A DNA stretch of 64,000 bases, from contig NZ_JDUI01000013.1 of the NCBI RefSeq assembly GCF_000771405.1, positions 20,174 through 84,173 of the forward strand, given 5' to 3'. The notes under the pieces were generated by a model. It did no database searches. It had not been told where the DNA came from and saw only the letters and a list, made by a program, of their open reading frames with translations. This stretch comes from Bifidobacterium pullorum DSM 20433. Its GTDB lineage: Bacteria > Actinomycetota > Actinomycetes > Actinomycetales > Bifidobacteriaceae. The position numbers and the translations under genes were made by a program. Below are positions 18,942-30,021 of the stretch, in pieces; position 1 is the stretch's first letter; each line of letters starts with the position of its first letter.

Positions 18942-20441
18942 ATGGAAACCGAATCGACCATGATGCCGATGACGGTGCAGGAGGTCGCTGATGCGGTCGG
19001 TGGACGTCTGACGGTATCGGCCGGTGCGGCTGCCGACGCCGACACGGTGGTGACCTGCGCGGTCAGCGACTCGCGGCAGGTCCGCCCCGGAGCGGTGTTC
19101 GTAGCGATCGCCGGAGAGCGTGTGGACGGTCATGATTTCGTGGGCACCGCCGGCGAGGCGGGTGCCGCCGTGGCCCTGGTGAACCATGAGGTGGACGCCC
19201 CGACGGCGCAGATCGTCGTCGACGACACGGTGGCCGCCCTGGGCGCCCTAGCGCGGCGCAACATCGAACTGCGGCGCGCTGCGGGCGATCCGTTCACGAT
19301 CGTCGGCATCACCGGCTCGGTGGGCAAGACCACGACCAAGGACATGCTGTCCGCGTTGCTGGGGGACATGGGACAGACGGTGGCGCCGGTCGGCTCGTTC
19401 AACAACGAGATCGGGCTGCCGCTGACCGCGCTGAAGGTCGGCGAGCGCACCCGGTTCCTGGTGGCGGAGATGGGCGCCAACCACGTCGGCGAGATCGCGC
19501 GGCTGACCACCGTGGCGCCGCCGGACATCGCCGTCGTGCTGAAGGTGGGCGTGGCCCATCTGGGCGAGTTCGGCTCGGTGGAGCGCATCCTCGAGGCCAA
19601 AAGCGAGATCGTGCGCGGGCTTGTGCCCGGCGGTCTGACGATTCTCAACGCCGACGACGAGCATGTGGTCACGATGGGCGCGATCGCCCCGGGCGAGGTG
19701 CTGTGGTTCGGCGTGGACGCCGCGGCCGCACGCGACGGTGGCTGCTCGGCCCAGAACATCGACGTGGACGGCTTCGACCGTCCCCGGTTCACGCTGGTCA
19801 CCCCGGATGGAGCGCGCACGCCGGTGCGGCTGGGCATCTGCGGGCGGCACAACGTGATGAACGCGTTGGCCGCGGCCTCGGTGGCGTACCGACTGGGCAT
19901 GGCGCCCGAGCGGATTGGTACGGTGCTGGGCGGGCTGACCCGCATCAGCCCGCATCGCATGGCGGTGTCCACCGTCGAACGCGGCGGGGCGGCGTTCACG
20001 CTGATCGACGATTCGTTCAACGCCAACCCGGATTCGATGCGCGCCGGCCTTGACGGATTGCGCTCCTGGGGCGACGGGGAGCACACGCGTCCGTTCCGCA
20101 TCGCCGTACTGGGCGCGATGCTGGAGCTGGGCGAGAACGAGACCGAACTGCATCGCGGCGTGGGTGAGTACGCCGTCGGCAGCGGGGTGGACGCCGTCGT
20201 GGCGGTCGGCCGCGCGCAGGATCCGCATGTTGATGCGCTGGCCGAAGCGGTCGCGGACGGGGCAAAGCGGGCCGCTGCCGAGTCCGGACAGGATGGCGTC
20301 TCGATAGACTGGGTGCATGACACCGACCAGGCCGATGCGGTGGTCACCCGTTTGGCGCGCGATCATGCGGACACCGTGGTGTTGCTGAAGGGATCGCATG
20401 TCTCCGGGTTGAGCGCATTGGCCGAACGATGGACGGTCTGA
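18942..20441 (+). CDS. murF: UDP-MurNAc-tripeptide D-alanyl-D-alanine ligase
   Basis: MurF, 499 residues, adds D-Ala-D-Ala to the cytoplasmic peptidoglycan precursor with ATP. The N-terminal domain has SDSRQVRPGAVFVA and HDFV. The ATP loop is ITGSVGKTTTKD, then NNEIGLPLTAL and the metal/lysine region AEMGANHVGEI follow; the C-terminal domain begins near LIDDSFNANPDSM. I start it at the ATG at 18942, 5 bases after GGAG, rather than the in-frame ATG at 18927. Confidence 0.95.
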   Translation: METESTMMPMTVQEVADAVGGRLTVSAGAAADADTVVTCAVSDSRQVRPGAVFVAIAGERVDGHDFVGTAGEAGAAVALVNHEVDAPTAQIVVDDTVAALGALARRNIELRRAAGDPFTIVGITGSVGKTTTKDMLSALLGDMGQTVAPVGSFNNEIGLPLTALKVGERTRFLVAEMGANHVGEIARLTTVAPPDIAVVLKVGVAHLGEFGSVERILEAKSEIVRGLVPGGLTILNADDEHVVTMGAIAPGEVLWFGVDAAAARDGGCSAQNIDVDGFDRPRFTLVTPDGARTPVRLGICGRHNVMNALAAASVAYRLGMAPERIGTVLGGLTRISPHRMAVSTVERGGAAFTLIDDSFNANPDSMRAGLDGLRSWGDGEHTRPFRIAVLGAMLELGENETELHRGVGEYAVGSGVDAVVAVGRAQDPHVDALAEAVADGAKRAAAESGQDGVSIDWVHDTDQADAVVTRLARDHADTVVLLKGSHVSGLSALAERWTV

Positions 20442-20481
20442 AGGCACGAATGAGGTACACGACGCGAATGGAGCATCGCAG

Positions 20482-21582
20482 GTGATTGCAGTCATTATCG
20501 GAATCTTGGTTTCACTGGTGGTCATGATCGTGGGCACGCCGCTGCTGATCCGTCTGGTGCACAGGCTGCACTACGGGCAGTACATCCGGCAGGATGGTCC
20601 CCAGAGCCATCAGGTCAAGCGTGGCACGCCGACGTTGGGCGGCGTGGTCATCAACCTGGCCATTGTGCTGGGGTGGCTGGCCTCCGCCATCTACCGGCTT
20701 GTCGTGTTCGGGCATCCGATCTCGATGTCGGCGGTGCTGGTGCTGTTCGCGATGGTCTCGATGGGCATCCTCGGGTTCATTGACGATTTCGCCAAGGTGC
20801 GCAAGAAGCAGAACGAGGGCCTGTCGGTGATGGGCAAATTCATCGGACAGTTCATCTTCGCCACGCTGTATGCGGTGTTGGCGCTCATCATTCCCACCCG
20901 TTCGGGCTTCCCGAGCGCGCAGGCTGGCATGAGCTTCATCGAGGAGCCGTTCTTCAGCTTCGAATTCGCGGGCAAGGTGGTGGCGATCATCCTGTTCGTT
21001 ATCTGGGTGAACTTCCTGATGACCGCGTGGACGAACGCCGTCAACCTGAGCGACGGTCTCGACGGCCTGTGCACCGGTTCGTCGATGATCGCGTTCACCG
21101 GCTACGGGCTGATCGCCTTCTGGGAAAGCTACCATCTCAAGGGCGCCGGCCATGAGGGATTCGAGTACGCGGTCTCCGACCCGCTGGATCTGACCATCAT
21201 CGCGTTGTGCGCGGCGGTGGCCTGCTTCGGCTTCCTGTGGTTCAACTCGAACCCCGCCACGATCTTCATGGGCGACACCGGCTCGCTGGCGCTCGGCGGA
21301 CTGTTCGCGGCGATGTCCATCGCCACCCACACCGAGTTCCTGGCCATCATCATCGGCGGCCTGTACGTCATCGAGGCGATGTCCGATGTCATCCAGGTCG
21401 GTTCGTTCAAGCTCACCGGCAAACGCGTGTTCAGGATGGCGCCCATCCACCATCATTTCGAGATGCTGGGATGGACCGAAAGCAAGGTTGTCGTGCGTTT
21501 CTGGATGGTCGAACTGATCTTCGTGCTGATCGGCCTGGTGGTGTTCTACGGCGACTGGGTCGCCCGTTCCGGCCTGGTGTGA
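20482..21582 (+). CDS. mraY: Phospho-N-acetylmuramoyl-pentapeptide transferase
   Basis: MraY, 366 residues with about ten membrane helices, transfers phospho-MurNAc-pentapeptide to undecaprenyl phosphate to make lipid I. Signature segments are visible: [36 protein letters not shown] and the C-terminal [12 protein letters not shown] with its HHH motif. The start codon is GTG, with GGAG 8 bases upstream. It lies 40 bases after murF. Confidence 0.97.
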   Translation: MIAVIIGILVSLVVMIVGTPLLIRLVHRLHYGQYIRQDGPQSHQVKRGTPTLGGVVINLAIVLGWLASAIYRLVVFGHPISMSAVLVLFAMVSMGILGFIDDFAKVRKKQNEGLSVMGKFIGQFIFATLYAVLALIIPTRSGFPSAQAGMSFIEEPFFSFEFAGKVVAIILFVIWVNFLMTAWTNAVNLSDGLDGLCTGSSMIAFTGYGLIAFWESYHLKGAGHEGFEYAVSDPLDLTIIALCAAVACFGFLWFNSNPATIFMGDTGSLALGGLFAAMSIATHTEFLAIIIGGLYVIEAMSDVIQVGSFKLTGKRVFRMAPIHHHFEMLGWTESKVVVRFWMVELIFVLIGLVVFYGDWVARSGLV

Positions 21583-21614
21583 CCGGTATCGAGGATGAAC
21601 GGAGGATGCAAGAT

Positions 21615-23057
21615 ATGAATCAGACGGTGGATTGGTCCACGAAGACCGTGGTCGTGGCGGGACTGGGCGTGTCCGGACGCGGCGTGGTGGAGGTACTGAC
21701 CGGACGCGCCGGCAGGGTGATCGCCGTGGACGAGCACAAGCCGGAGGCCGACCTGCACTCGTTCGACGACCTGGACTGGGATGCCGTCGACCTGATGGTC
21801 ACCTCGCCGGTGTTCCCGCCGAACACCCCGTTCATCCTTGAGGCGCAGCGCCGCGGCATCCCTGTGATCAGCGAAGTGGAGCTGGCATGGCTGCTGCGTG
21901 CGGACTCGTCGCGCACCGGCCGTCCCGCGCCGTGGATCGGCATCACCGGCACCAACGGCAAGACTTCGACCACGGAGATGACCGCGGCCATGCTCCAGGC
22001 CTGCGGCTGGGACGCCCCCGCGGTCGGCAACATCGGCAAGGCCGTCTCCCACGCCGCGGTCGAGCCGGAGCATGACGCGCTGTGCGTGGAACTGAGCTCG
22101 TTCCAGCTGCATTTCACGGATTCCCTGGCCTTGGACTGCGCGGTGATCACCAACCTGGCCGCCGACCACCTGGACTGGCATGGCGGCATGGAACGGTACG
22201 CGGCCGACAAGGCGAAGGTGTTCCACGGGGTCACGCGCGCGCTGGTCTACAACGCCGACGACGCCCGCGTCACCGATCTGGCGGAGCACGCCGAACCGGC
22301 GGAGGGGTGCCGGAAGGTCGGTTTCACGTTGCATGAGCCCGTCGCCGGACAGATCGGCGTGCGTGACGGCTGGATCGTGGACATGAGCGGCGTGGCGGGC
22401 GACCCGGTCGGACAGGCGCGGCGCATCGCCCCAATCCTGGAGTTCCCGCACCTGTGCGAGCCGGACGGCACGGTGTACCCGCATCTGCTGGCCGACGCGC
22501 TGGCCGCGCTGGCGTTGGTGCTGGGCATGGGCGTCGACTGCGCGACCGCGGTGGATGCGCTGCAGCGGTTCTCCCCGGGCGGGCACCGCATCCAGACCGT
22601 GGCCGTATTGCACGGTCCGCAGGGGGACGTCCGTTTCGTCGATGATTCCAAGGCGACCAACGCCCATGCGGCGGCGGCGTCGCTGAGCAGCTTCGGGGCC
22701 AAGAGCGTGGTGTGGATCGCCGGTGGGTTGGCCAAGGGAGGCCGGTTCGAACAGCTGATCGCCGATCAGGCCCAGCGGATCAAGGCGGCCGTCGTCATCG
22801 GCGTCGACCAGCAGCCGATGCTGGAGGCGTTCGCCGCAAGCGCCCCCGACATCCCGCTCACCGTCATCGACCCGGCGGACAAGGCAACCGTGATGGCTCG
22901 AGCCGTCGAGGCGGCGGGCGCGTTCGCCCGGCCCGGCGACGTGGTGCTGATGGCGCCGGCCTGCGCGTCGATGGACCAGTTCGTCTCCTATGCCGACCGC
23001 GGCGACAGGTTCGCCGAACAGGCCCGGCTGTGGGTGGCTGCCCATGCCCAAGCCTAG
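21615..23057 (+). CDS. murD: UDP-MurNAc-L-alanine:D-glutamate ligase
   Basis: MurD, 480 residues, adds D-glutamate to UDP-MurNAc-L-Ala. The N-terminal Rossmann-like domain starts [12 protein letters not shown]. The ATP loop is [13 protein letters not shown], followed by [10 protein letters not shown] and ELSSFQLH. The C-terminal domain contains [13 protein letters not shown] and GGLAKGGRF. The ATG at 21615 has GGAGG 9 bases upstream; an in-frame ATG at 21606 lies against that site. The 3' end overlaps ftsW by 14 bases. Confidence 0.96.
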   Translation: MNQTVDWSTKTVVVAGLGVSGRGVVEVLTGRAGRVIAVDEHKPEADLHSFDDLDWDAVDLMVTSPVFPPNTPFILEAQRRGIPVISEVELAWLLRADSSRTGRPAPWIGITGTNGKTSTTEMTAAMLQACGWDAPAVGNIGKAVSHAAVEPEHDALCVELSSFQLHFTDSLALDCAVITNLAADHLDWHGGMERYAADKAKVFHGVTRALVYNADDARVTDLAEHAEPAEGCRKVGFTLHEPVAGQIGVRDGWIVDMSGVAGDPVGQARRIAPILEFPHLCEPDGTVYPHLLADALAALALVLGMGVDCATAVDALQRFSPGGHRIQTVAVLHGPQGDVRFVDDSKATNAHAAAASLSSFGAKSVVWIAGGLAKGGRFEQLIADQAQRIKAAVVIGVDQQPMLEAFAASAPDIPLTVIDPADKATVMARAVEAAGAFARPGDVVLMAPACASMDQFVSYADRGDRFAEQARLWVAAHAQA

Positions 23058-24312
23058 GCAGACGCGGTCCACCGTCACCGCGGGTTCCGGAAAATCGACT
23101 CGTCCGGGCCAGTCGCGGACGGTGCGGGTGCCCAAGCATGACGGGGCGGAGGACTTCCACCGGCACACCGGATGGCGGAGCCTGCTCAACCCGTTGTGGT
23201 GCTATCACGGTTTCCGTGTGGCGGTGCTGGTGCTCACCTGCTTCGGCGTGATTATGGTGTTCTCCAGCTCCTCCGTGGACATGGTGTCGCAGGGGGCGTC
23301 CCCGTGGCGTCAGGCGTTGAACCAGGGCGTCTATTGCGTCATCGGCCTGGCACTGGCGCTGCTGACCATGCACATGCCCTGCCGTCTGTACCGGAAGCTG
23401 GGGCCGGCGGCCATCGGCGTCGCGATGCTGCTGCAGGCGCTGACCCTGACGCCGTTGGGCATCACCCAGTACGGCAATACCGGATGGATCGGCATCGAAG
23501 GCGTCTTCACCCTCCAGCCGGCGGAGGTCATGAAGCTTGCGCTGTGCATCTGGATGCCCTCCGCGCTGATCGTGGCGCGCAAACGGTCGCAGGAGCGGGG
23601 CGTGCTCGCCTATCTGGGGCCGGGCCTCGTCTATCTGGCGTGTCTGGCGTTGGTGATGCTGGGCAAGGACATGGGTACGGGCATGATCATCGTGGCGATC
23701 GGCGTCGTCGCGTTCCTCATCGGAGGGTTCCCGCTCAAGTGGATGGCCCTCGGCGTGGGGGTGATCGGTGCGGCCGCGGCGGCGTTCGTCATCTCGAGCC
23801 CGAACCGTCTGAACCGTGTGCTCGCCGCCTACACGGCCTGCTCCGGAACCAACACGCAGGGCGTGTGCTACCAGTCCATCCACGCGCGCTACGCCATCGC
23901 ATCTGGCGGCCTGCTGGGCGTCGGCATCGGCAATTCCCGCGAGAAGTGGAACTATCTGCCCGCCGCCCACAACGACTTCATCTTCGCGATCATCTGCGAG
24001 GAGACCGGGTTCATTGGCGGCGCGCTGGTCATTCTGCTGTTTGTCGTCATCGGATGGTGCCTGCTGGCCATGGCGCTGCAGTCCCGCAACCGGTACGCGT
24101 CGATGGTGCTGGTATGCGTGGCCTGCTGGCTGGTCGGACAGGGGTTGGTCAACATCGCCGTCGTGGTGGGGCTGCTGCCGGTGATGGGCGTGCCGATGCC
24201 GTTCGTCTCCGCCGGAGGCTCGTCATTGATCATGTGTCTGGGCGCGGCGGGAGTCGCGGCGAGCATGATGCGCGACAACCCGCAGGTCGGCGCCGAGCGC
24301 GTCACCGTCTGA
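23044..24312 (+). CDS. ftsW: Septal peptidoglycan polymerase FtsW
   Basis: SEDS-family glycosyltransferase of 422 residues with about ten membrane helices after a basic cytoplasmic tail. It polymerises lipid II at the septum as the partner of FtsI. SEDS features include [40 protein letters not shown] and, near the end, [16 protein letters not shown]. The chosen start overlaps the murD stop region. About 86 bases separate it from murG, the largest gap within this part of the cluster; I see no convincing promoter there. Confidence 0.95.
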   Translation: MPKPRQTRSTVTAGSGKSTRPGQSRTVRVPKHDGAEDFHRHTGWRSLLNPLWCYHGFRVAVLVLTCFGVIMVFSSSSVDMVSQGASPWRQALNQGVYCVIGLALALLTMHMPCRLYRKLGPAAIGVAMLLQALTLTPLGITQYGNTGWIGIEGVFTLQPAEVMKLALCIWMPSALIVARKRSQERGVLAYLGPGLVYLACLALVMLGKDMGTGMIIVAIGVVAFLIGGFPLKWMALGVGVIGAAAAAFVISSPNRLNRVLAAYTACSGTNTQGVCYQSIHARYAIASGGLLGVGIGNSREKWNYLPAAHNDFIFAIICEETGFIGGALVILLFVVIGWCLLAMALQSRNRYASMVLVCVACWLVGQGLVNIAVVVGLLPVMGVPMPFVSAGGSSLIMCLGAAGVAASMMRDNPQVGAERVTV

Positions 24313-24398
24313 GCCTGCGGGCGGGCCGGCGGTGTGCGGGGCAGGATCGGGGCGTGAATGTCGGCGTGGGACTTCCCCGTGGACTAAGCTCATATGCT

Positions 24399-25571
24399 AT
24401 GAGTAACGGAATCACGCGTATCGTGTTGGCCGGCGGTGGCACGGCCGGTCATGTCAACCCGCTGCTGGCGGTGGCCGATGCCATCAGGAAGGCCCTGCCG
24501 GATGCCGAAATCGGCGTGGTCGGCACTGCGGTGGGGTTGGAGCACGATCTTGTGCCGCAGGCCGGATACGAGCTGGAGACCATCGAGAAGGTGCCGTTCC
24601 CCCGGCGTCCCGGCATGGCCGCGCTGCGGTTCCCCGCGCAATGGAAGCGCGAGACGGGCAAGACCAAGGAGATTTTGGAACGCCGGCAGGCGCAGGCCGT
24701 GGTCGGCTTCGGCGGCTATACCTCCGCGCCGGTGTACGCGTCGGCCCATGCGCTGGGCATCCCGATCCTCATCCATGAACAGAACGCCAGGGCCGGCATG
24801 GCCAACAAGCTGGGGGCCCGGTGGGCGGATTACATCGGCACCGCGTATGACGAGACCGGGCTCAAGCCCCGCCGCGGCGCGCGCATCGAACGGGTGGGAC
24901 TGCCGCTGCGTCCGGCGATCGCCGATCTGTGCCGCGCCATGGAACACGACCGTGCCGCGGCCCGGCGGGAGGGCGCCGCGCGTCTGGGGGTCGACCCCGG
25001 CCGTCCGATCGTGGTGGTGACCGGCGGTTCGTTGGGCGCCGCCAACGTCAACCGGGCGATGGCGGCCTCCGCGTCGGCGTTGCTCGCCCACGCGCAGGTC
25101 ATCCATCTGACGGGCAAGGGCAAGGCGGACGAGGTGCGCGAGCTGGTTTCGGTCAGCGCCTCGGACGGGGCCGTCGCCGGGTTGGGTGAGGAGAGCCTCG
25201 GCACGGGCGACTATCATGTGGCCGAATATCTGGAGCGCATCGATTGGGCGTTCGCCTGCGCCGACCTGGTGGTCTGCCGGTCCGGCGCCGGCACGGTCAG
25301 CGAACTGACGGCGCTGGGCGTGCCCGCGGTGTATGTGCCGCTGCCGATCGGCAACGGCGAGCAGCGGTTCAACGCGGAGCCTGTGGTGCGTTCCGGCGGC
25401 GGCCTGATGGTCCCGGACCGCGAATTCACCAAGGAATGGGTCGTCGACCATGTCCCGGACCTGCTCGCCGACCACGGGACGCTGGAGGGGTACGCCGAGG
25501 CCGCATGGCGGTACGGCATCCGTGACGCCGCCGAGACGATGGCGGCCCGCGTGCTTGAGATGATCGACTGA
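24399..25571 (+). CDS. murG: UDP-GlcNAc:lipid I GlcNAc transferase MurG
   Basis: GT28 glycosyltransferase of 390 residues that turns lipid I into lipid II on the inner face of the membrane. The N-terminal domain has [16 protein letters not shown] and [12 protein letters not shown]. The C-terminal UDP-GlcNAc domain has [12 protein letters not shown] and [22 protein letters not shown]. The start at 24399 places the glycine-rich loop at its usual distance from the N-terminus. Confidence 0.96.
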   Translation: MSNGITRIVLAGGGTAGHVNPLLAVADAIRKALPDAEIGVVGTAVGLEHDLVPQAGYELETIEKVPFPRRPGMAALRFPAQWKRETGKTKEILERRQAQAVVGFGGYTSAPVYASAHALGIPILIHEQNARAGMANKLGARWADYIGTAYDETGLKPRRGARIERVGLPLRPAIADLCRAMEHDRAAARREGAARLGVDPGRPIVVVTGGSLGAANVNRAMAASASALLAHAQVIHLTGKGKADEVRELVSVSASDGAVAGLGEESLGTGDYHVAEYLERIDWAFACADLVVCRSGAGTVSELTALGVPAVYVPLPIGNGEQRFNAEPVVRSGGGLMVPDREFTKEWVVDHVPDLLADHGTLEGYAEAAWRYGIRDAAETMAARVLEMID

Positions 25572-25615
25572 ACCGGGATACGGGAATACCGGAAACGTTA
25601 GGGAAGGAGCGGACA

Positions 25616-27178
25616 GTGTCCGAACCAATCGCAACCACCGCAATCACGCTTGACCCCACGGTCGCGGCGTTCGATGCCGACGATCGCGTGGATCGGCTCG
25701 GACGGACGCATTTCATCGGCATCGGCGGGGCGGGCATGAGCGTGCTGGCCGAGATGCTGCACGAGCAGGGGGTGAGCGTCGACGGTTCCGATCGCGAGCC
25801 GAGCGCCAAAACCGAACGCCTGCAGTCGCTCGGGATTCCGGTGCAGTTCGGGCAGCGGGCCGAGAACGTCGCCGGGGCCGCGACGGTCGTGTACTCCAGC
25901 GCCATCAAGCCCGACAACCCGGAGATCGTGGCCGCGCACTCGGCCGGTGCCCGCATCGTGCACCGCAGCGATATCCTGGCGTTGCTGATGGCGGCCAAAC
26001 GCGCCGTCACCGTGGCCGGCGCCCACGGCAAGACCACCACCAGCTCGCTGCTGGCCCATATCCTGGTGCAGGGCGGTACCGGCGAACTGGCCGACCCGAG
26101 CTATGCCATCGGCGGGTCGATCCAGTCGGCGGACGGCGTGAACCGTGACGGCGGCCATGCCGGCCGCGGTTCGGTGCTTGTGGCGGAGGCCGACGAATCC
26201 GACGGCAGCTTCCGCAAATACCATCCGGACATCGCCATCGTGACCAACGCGGAGCCGGACCACCTCGACCACTACGGCACGGGGGAGCGGTACCATGCGG
26301 CGTTCGTCGACCATGTCGGCCACGCCCGCGGCTCGGTCGTCATGTGCGCCGACGACGAAGGCTGCCTGACGGTGCTGCGCGCGCTGGATCCCGATACCGC
26401 CGCGCGGACGGTCGTGTACACCACGCAGGACCCCACTGCATTGGGCGAGCTGAACGGCGCCGCCGTCGTGCGGATCGAATCGGAACAGGAGAGCGCCGGC
26501 GACGGCCACGAGCGGTTCGTGCTGCGCATCCCCGCCTCGCTCGCCTCCGACGAGCGGGAGAACGTCGTGCCGGTGGAGCTGTCCATCCCCGGCCTGCATA
26601 ACGCGCGGAACGCGGCCGCGGCGATCATCGCGGCCGGCCTGCTGGGCATGCCGTATGAGGACGCCGCGCATGCCGCGACGTCGTTCCTGGGCGCCGCCAG
26701 GCGTTTCCAGATCTGCGGCGCCGTCGACGGCGTGACCGTCATCGACGACTACGCGCACCATCCCACGGAGATCGCCGCGCTGCTGGACGCCACACGTCGT
26801 CGGTACCCGCGCTCCCGGATCCATGTGCTGTTCCAGCCTCACCTGTTCTCCCGGACCAAGTTCTTCGCGCGTCAGTTCGCCGAGGCGCTGTCCAAGGCCG
26901 ATGACGTGATCGTCTCCGGCATCTTCCCCGCGCGCGAACGGCAGGAGGATTTTCCCACGGTGTCGGCGGCGACGATCGTCGAGGCGGCGAAGGCCTGCGC
27001 AACGGGGCGGACCCCGCACATCGAGGCGGTCGAGGACATGCGCGAGGGGGCGGCGGCGCTGGCCGGCCGGGCTCAGGCCGGTGACGTGGTGCTGACGGTG
27101 GGCGCCGGCGACGTCAACCGGATGGATGCGGAGCTGCTGCGCCTGCTTGAGGCGCGCGACGGCGGTATGACGCGATGA
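25616..27178 (+). CDS. murC: UDP-MurNAc:L-alanine ligase
   Basis: MurC, 520 residues, joins L-alanine to UDP-MurNAc. The GTG start follows GAAGGAG closely. The N-terminal domain has HFIGIGGAGMSVLAEML, the ATP loop is AGAHGKTTTSSL, and EADESDGSF and TNAEPDHLDHYG follow. The C-terminal domain shows DDYAHHPTEIAA and FQPHLFSRTK. It overlaps ftsQ by 4 bases (ATGA). Confidence 0.96.
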   Translation: MSEPIATTAITLDPTVAAFDADDRVDRLGRTHFIGIGGAGMSVLAEMLHEQGVSVDGSDREPSAKTERLQSLGIPVQFGQRAENVAGAATVVYSSAIKPDNPEIVAAHSAGARIVHRSDILALLMAAKRAVTVAGAHGKTTTSSLLAHILVQGGTGELADPSYAIGGSIQSADGVNRDGGHAGRGSVLVAEADESDGSFRKYHPDIAIVTNAEPDHLDHYGTGERYHAAFVDHVGHARGSVVMCADDEGCLTVLRALDPDTAARTVVYTTQDPTALGELNGAAVVRIESEQESAGDGHERFVLRIPASLASDERENVVPVELSIPGLHNARNAAAAIIAAGLLGMPYEDAAHAATSFLGAARRFQICGAVDGVTVIDDYAHHPTEIAALLDATRRRYPRSRIHVLFQPHLFSRTKFFARQFAEALSKADDVIVSGIFPARERQEDFPTVSAATIVEAAKACATGRTPHIEAVEDMREGAAALAGRAQAGDVVLTVGAGDVNRMDAELLRLLEARDGGMTR

Positions 27179-28155
27179 CGGGACGGCGCGTCGTCTCGGG
27201 GTCGTCGCATGCCGACGAGAAGCCGCCGTCACGGACCGTGGCGCAGGGACGCACGGTGCGCTCGGCGGAATCGTCCCCGGAACGCCAACGGCATTCCGAC
27301 CCGGGACAGTTCGTCGACGCCAGGCGGCTTGACGGCGAGGACGTGGTCGCCCGGACGCTGGAGCAGACCAAGGGGCCGCTGGGCATCGCGACCCGGCCGA
27401 AGGTCGTTGATTTCCGCGCGCGCCTCCGGGAACGTCGCAAGGCGAACGTCCGTGTCATCGCGATGCGTATCGCGGCGGCCGCCGCCGCGGTGTGCGCGTT
27501 GGTGGCGATGGTGTGGCTGCTGTTCTTCTCACCGGTGTTCCGGCTGGAAACCGGGGCGATCAGCGTGTCGGGCGGCAACGAATGGGTCAGCGACGAGCAG
27601 ATCATGGGCATCGCGGGCGGCGAGGCCGGCAAGTCGCTGTTCCTGGTGTCCAGCGACGAGGTCATCGACCGGCTGGACGACATTCCGGGCGTGACCGAGG
27701 CGAAGGTCGTCAAACGGTTCCCGAATCATCTGGAGGTGACGGTGCAGGCGCAGCGGCCCGCGGCGATGCTGCGGACCTCCGACGAATCGATGACCGCGGT
27801 CGACAGCCAGGGGCGGGTGCTCAACTCCGTGCAGGGCGCGTCCGTGGAAGGCATCCCGGTGGTGGACGTGGACGACGTGGACGAGGCGCTGTCGACCAAG
27901 GCCGTGCAGGAGACGCTGACGGTGCTGGGCAGTCTGGACGAGTGGCTGCGCCAGCGCATCTCCTCGGTGAGCGCGCAGACCCAGGATTCGATCACCACGG
28001 CGCTGGACGGCGGCGACTACACCATCATCTGGGGCGACTCCTCGGACCTGAAACTGAAGAAGGCTGTGGTCGACAAGATCATCAACGACCCCAACGTCAT
28101 CGGCGACAAGCACCAGGTGGACGTCTCCGCGCCGCTGCGCCCCATCATCAAGTAG
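27175..28155 (+). CDS. ftsQ: Cell-division protein FtsQ
   Basis: Bitopic divisome protein of 326 residues. A long basic cytoplasmic tail (about residues 1-95) precedes one membrane helix (MRIAAAAAAVCALVAMVWLL), then a POTRA domain (GAISVSGGNEWVSDEQIM... through NHLEVTVQAQRPAAML) and the FtsQ beta domain. It ends the cluster: no ftsA or ftsZ follows. Its stop overlaps the 3' end of the convergent dtd gene by 8 bases. Confidence 0.93.
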   Translation: MTGRRVVSGSSHADEKPPSRTVAQGRTVRSAESSPERQRHSDPGQFVDARRLDGEDVVARTLEQTKGPLGIATRPKVVDFRARLRERRKANVRVIAMRIAAAAAAVCALVAMVWLLFFSPVFRLETGAISVSGGNEWVSDEQIMGIAGGEAGKSLFLVSSDEVIDRLDDIPGVTEAKVVKRFPNHLEVTVQAQRPAAMLRTSDESMTAVDSQGRVLNSVQGASVEGIPVVDVDDVDEALSTKAVQETLTVLGSLDEWLRQRISSVSAQTQDSITTALDGGDYTIIWGDSSDLKLKKAVVDKIINDPNVIGDKHQVDVSAPLRPIIK

Positions 28156-28642
28156 CGAATCGGGGCCGGGTCATCACCGCCGTATCGATCGGGATGGTCA
28201 CCGGGCCGTCGTTGGTCAGCGACACCCGCATATGGGCGGCGAACCGGCCCTCCCTGACGGTCAGGCCGTGCCCGCGCAACGCCTCGTCGAAGCGCAGCCA
28301 GACGTCCCGCGCATGGTCGGGCTGGCCGGCCCCGACGAAACTGGGGCGGTTGCCCTTGCGGATGTCGGCGAACAACGTGAACTGGGAGATGGACAGTACC
28401 TCGCCGCCTACGTCCAGGATCGACCGGTTCATCCTGCCCTCGTCATCCTCGAAAATCCGCATATTGGCGACCTTGCGGGCCGCCCAGTCGATCTGGGCAT
28501 CGCCGTCGTCGTCGCTGACGGCCACCAGCAATACCAGCCCACGGCCGATCGTCTGCGGCTCGAACGATGGATCCGGCGCCCCCGTGGACTCGTCGATCAC
28601 ATCCACGCCGGCTGAACTGACCCGTTGCACCACGATTCTCAT
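28148..28642 (-). CDS. dtd: D-aminoacyl-tRNA deacylase
   Basis: DTD, 164 residues, removes D-amino acids and glycine wrongly attached to tRNA. The start MRIVVQRVSSAGV is typical. The two active-site motifs are LSISQFTLFAD and the G-P motif in LTNDGPVTI. An insertion after residue 17 (DESTGAPDPSFEPQ) is longer than in most family members. It is convergent with ftsQ and overlaps it by 8 bases. Confidence 0.95.
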   Translation of the reverse strand: MRIVVQRVSSAGVDVIDESTGAPDPSFEPQTIGRGLVLLVAVSDDDGDAQIDWAARKVANMRIFEDDEGRMNRSILDVGGEVLSISQFTLFADIRKGNRPSFVGAGQPDHARDVWLRFDEALRGHGLTVREGRFAAHMRVSLTNDGPVTIPIDTAVMTRPRFAT

Positions 28643-28659
28643 ATCGGCCCATCATAACG

Positions 28660-28687
28660 AACGCCCCGGTCGTGTGACCGGGGCGTT
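28660..28687 (-). terminator. Terminator of the AGE-family gene
   Basis: Perfect 12-bp stem AACGCCCCGGTC / GACCGGGGCGTT with a GTGT loop, 33 bases after the stop of the AGE gene (minus strand) and just ahead of the dtd start. Confidence 0.8.
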
Positions 28688-28720
28688 TGCGGTAATCGGA
28701 GGAAAGGAGGAAGAAGAGGA

Positions 28721-29974
28721 TCAGTGGGTCTCGGCGGCCTGCTTCAGGGCGGGGGCCACGGAGACGGCCGGGGTCAGACGCGGGATGAACGTGCACTGCA
28801 GCGCATGGTACAGATCGGACTTGCCGGGCCACACGGTGCCGATGACGTGGTTGTCCTTGTCCAGCTGGTGGAACCATGAGCCGTGCTCGTGGTCGATGAG
28901 ATACTCATCGATGTACTGCCAGAATGTGGCGTACCAGTCCTTGTACTCCTGCTTGCCGGTCACGGTGGCCAGCACGGCGGAGGTGTTCACGGATTCGGCG
29001 AGGGTCCAGTGCATGCGGTCGGTGACCACCGGGCGGCCCTCCCAATCGGTGGTGTAGGCCAGGCCGATCGTGCCGTCGGTGTTCCACGCATCCTCGAGCG
29101 CGCGGGCGAACAGATGCTCGGCGGCGTCGATCAGCGCGGCCTTCTGCTCATCGGAGCGGTCGCAGCTGGTGGCGAACTGGGTGATCAGGCGGGCCCACTC
29201 GATGCCGTGGCCGGGGGTGGCGCCGTACGGCTTGAACTGGTCGTCGGGCTTGCTGCGGTTGAATTCGAGGTCCGGGGCCCAATCGGCGGTGAAATGCTCG
29301 GGGATGCGCCAGGAGTTATGCGAGGCCCAGTCGACGACATGGTCGACAATGCGGCCGGCACGGGTGCGGTAGGTCTCGTCTCCGGTCACGTCGGCCACGG
29401 CGAGGAACGCCTCGACCGTGTGCATGTTGGCGTTGATGCCGCGGTACGGGTCCAGTTCGGTGAACTCGGTGTTCCAGGTGTCCACGGCCAGACCGTGCTC
29501 CTCATCCCAGAAGCGCGCGTTGTAGGTGTCGAGCGCCTCGGCGAGCAGCTCCTTGGCGCCGGGGCGGCCGATCAGGGTGGCCGAGGTGGCGGCGAGGATC
29601 ACGAAGGCGTGCGTGTAGCAGACCTTGCCCGGCTCGGGGGTGCCGTCGACGGCGACGGACGGGTGCCAGCCGCCGTTCACGTCGTCATGCAGCGGGCCGC
29701 GCAGGCCGTCGAGGGCCTTGTCCACCAGCTCCTCGGCACCGGGCTCGCCGTGGATGGCGCCCAGGGAATAGACGTGCGCCATGCGGCAGGTGATCCAGGT
29801 CTGGATGCCCTGCGAGGGGTCGGGTTCGCCATGCTCGTCCAGCCAGTACGAGCCGCCGTTCGGGGCGGGGAAGCGATGTCCGAAGGCCAGGAGCTCGTTG
29901 CTTTCGGATTCAAGCAGGTCATGGTTCTCCGGGGAGCCGAACACATAGGATTCGAGTGAGTATGCGGTGGTCAT
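28721..29974 (-). CDS. AGE-family sugar epimerase/isomerase, probable D-mannose isomerase
   Basis: N-acylglucosamine 2-epimerase fold, an (alpha/alpha)6 barrel, 417 residues, no signal peptide. Candidate active-site histidines lie in HTVEAFLA, PGHGIEWARL, HWTLAES and YHALQC, the pattern shared by GlcNAc 2-epimerase, cellobiose epimerase and the YihS/mannose isomerase group. Because it sits in a mannosidase locus with a PfkB kinase, I infer conversion of mannose to fructose, as described for the high-mannose N-glycan route of B. longum. The ATG at 29974 follows AAGGA by 10 bases; the frame is open further upstream without a ribosome-binding site. Its promoter carries both operator types of this locus. 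Confidence 0.8.
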   Translation of the reverse strand: MTTAYSLESYVFGSPENHDLLESESNELLAFGHRFPAPNGGSYWLDEHGEPDPSQGIQTWITCRMAHVYSLGAIHGEPGAEELVDKALDGLRGPLHDDVNGGWHPSVAVDGTPEPGKVCYTHAFVILAATSATLIGRPGAKELLAEALDTYNARFWDEEHGLAVDTWNTEFTELDPYRGINANMHTVEAFLAVADVTGDETYRTRAGRIVDHVVDWASHNSWRIPEHFTADWAPDLEFNRSKPDDQFKPYGATPGHGIEWARLITQFATSCDRSDEQKAALIDAAEHLFARALEDAWNTDGTIGLAYTTDWEGRPVVTDRMHWTLAESVNTSAVLATVTGKQEYKDWYATFWQYIDEYLIDHEHGSWFHQLDKDNHVIGTVWPGKSDLYHALQCTFIPRLTPAVSVAPALKQAAETH

Positions 29975-30021
29975 CGGTGGATGGTCCTTCCGTGGAAACG
30001 TCGACAGCGACGGTAACTGCG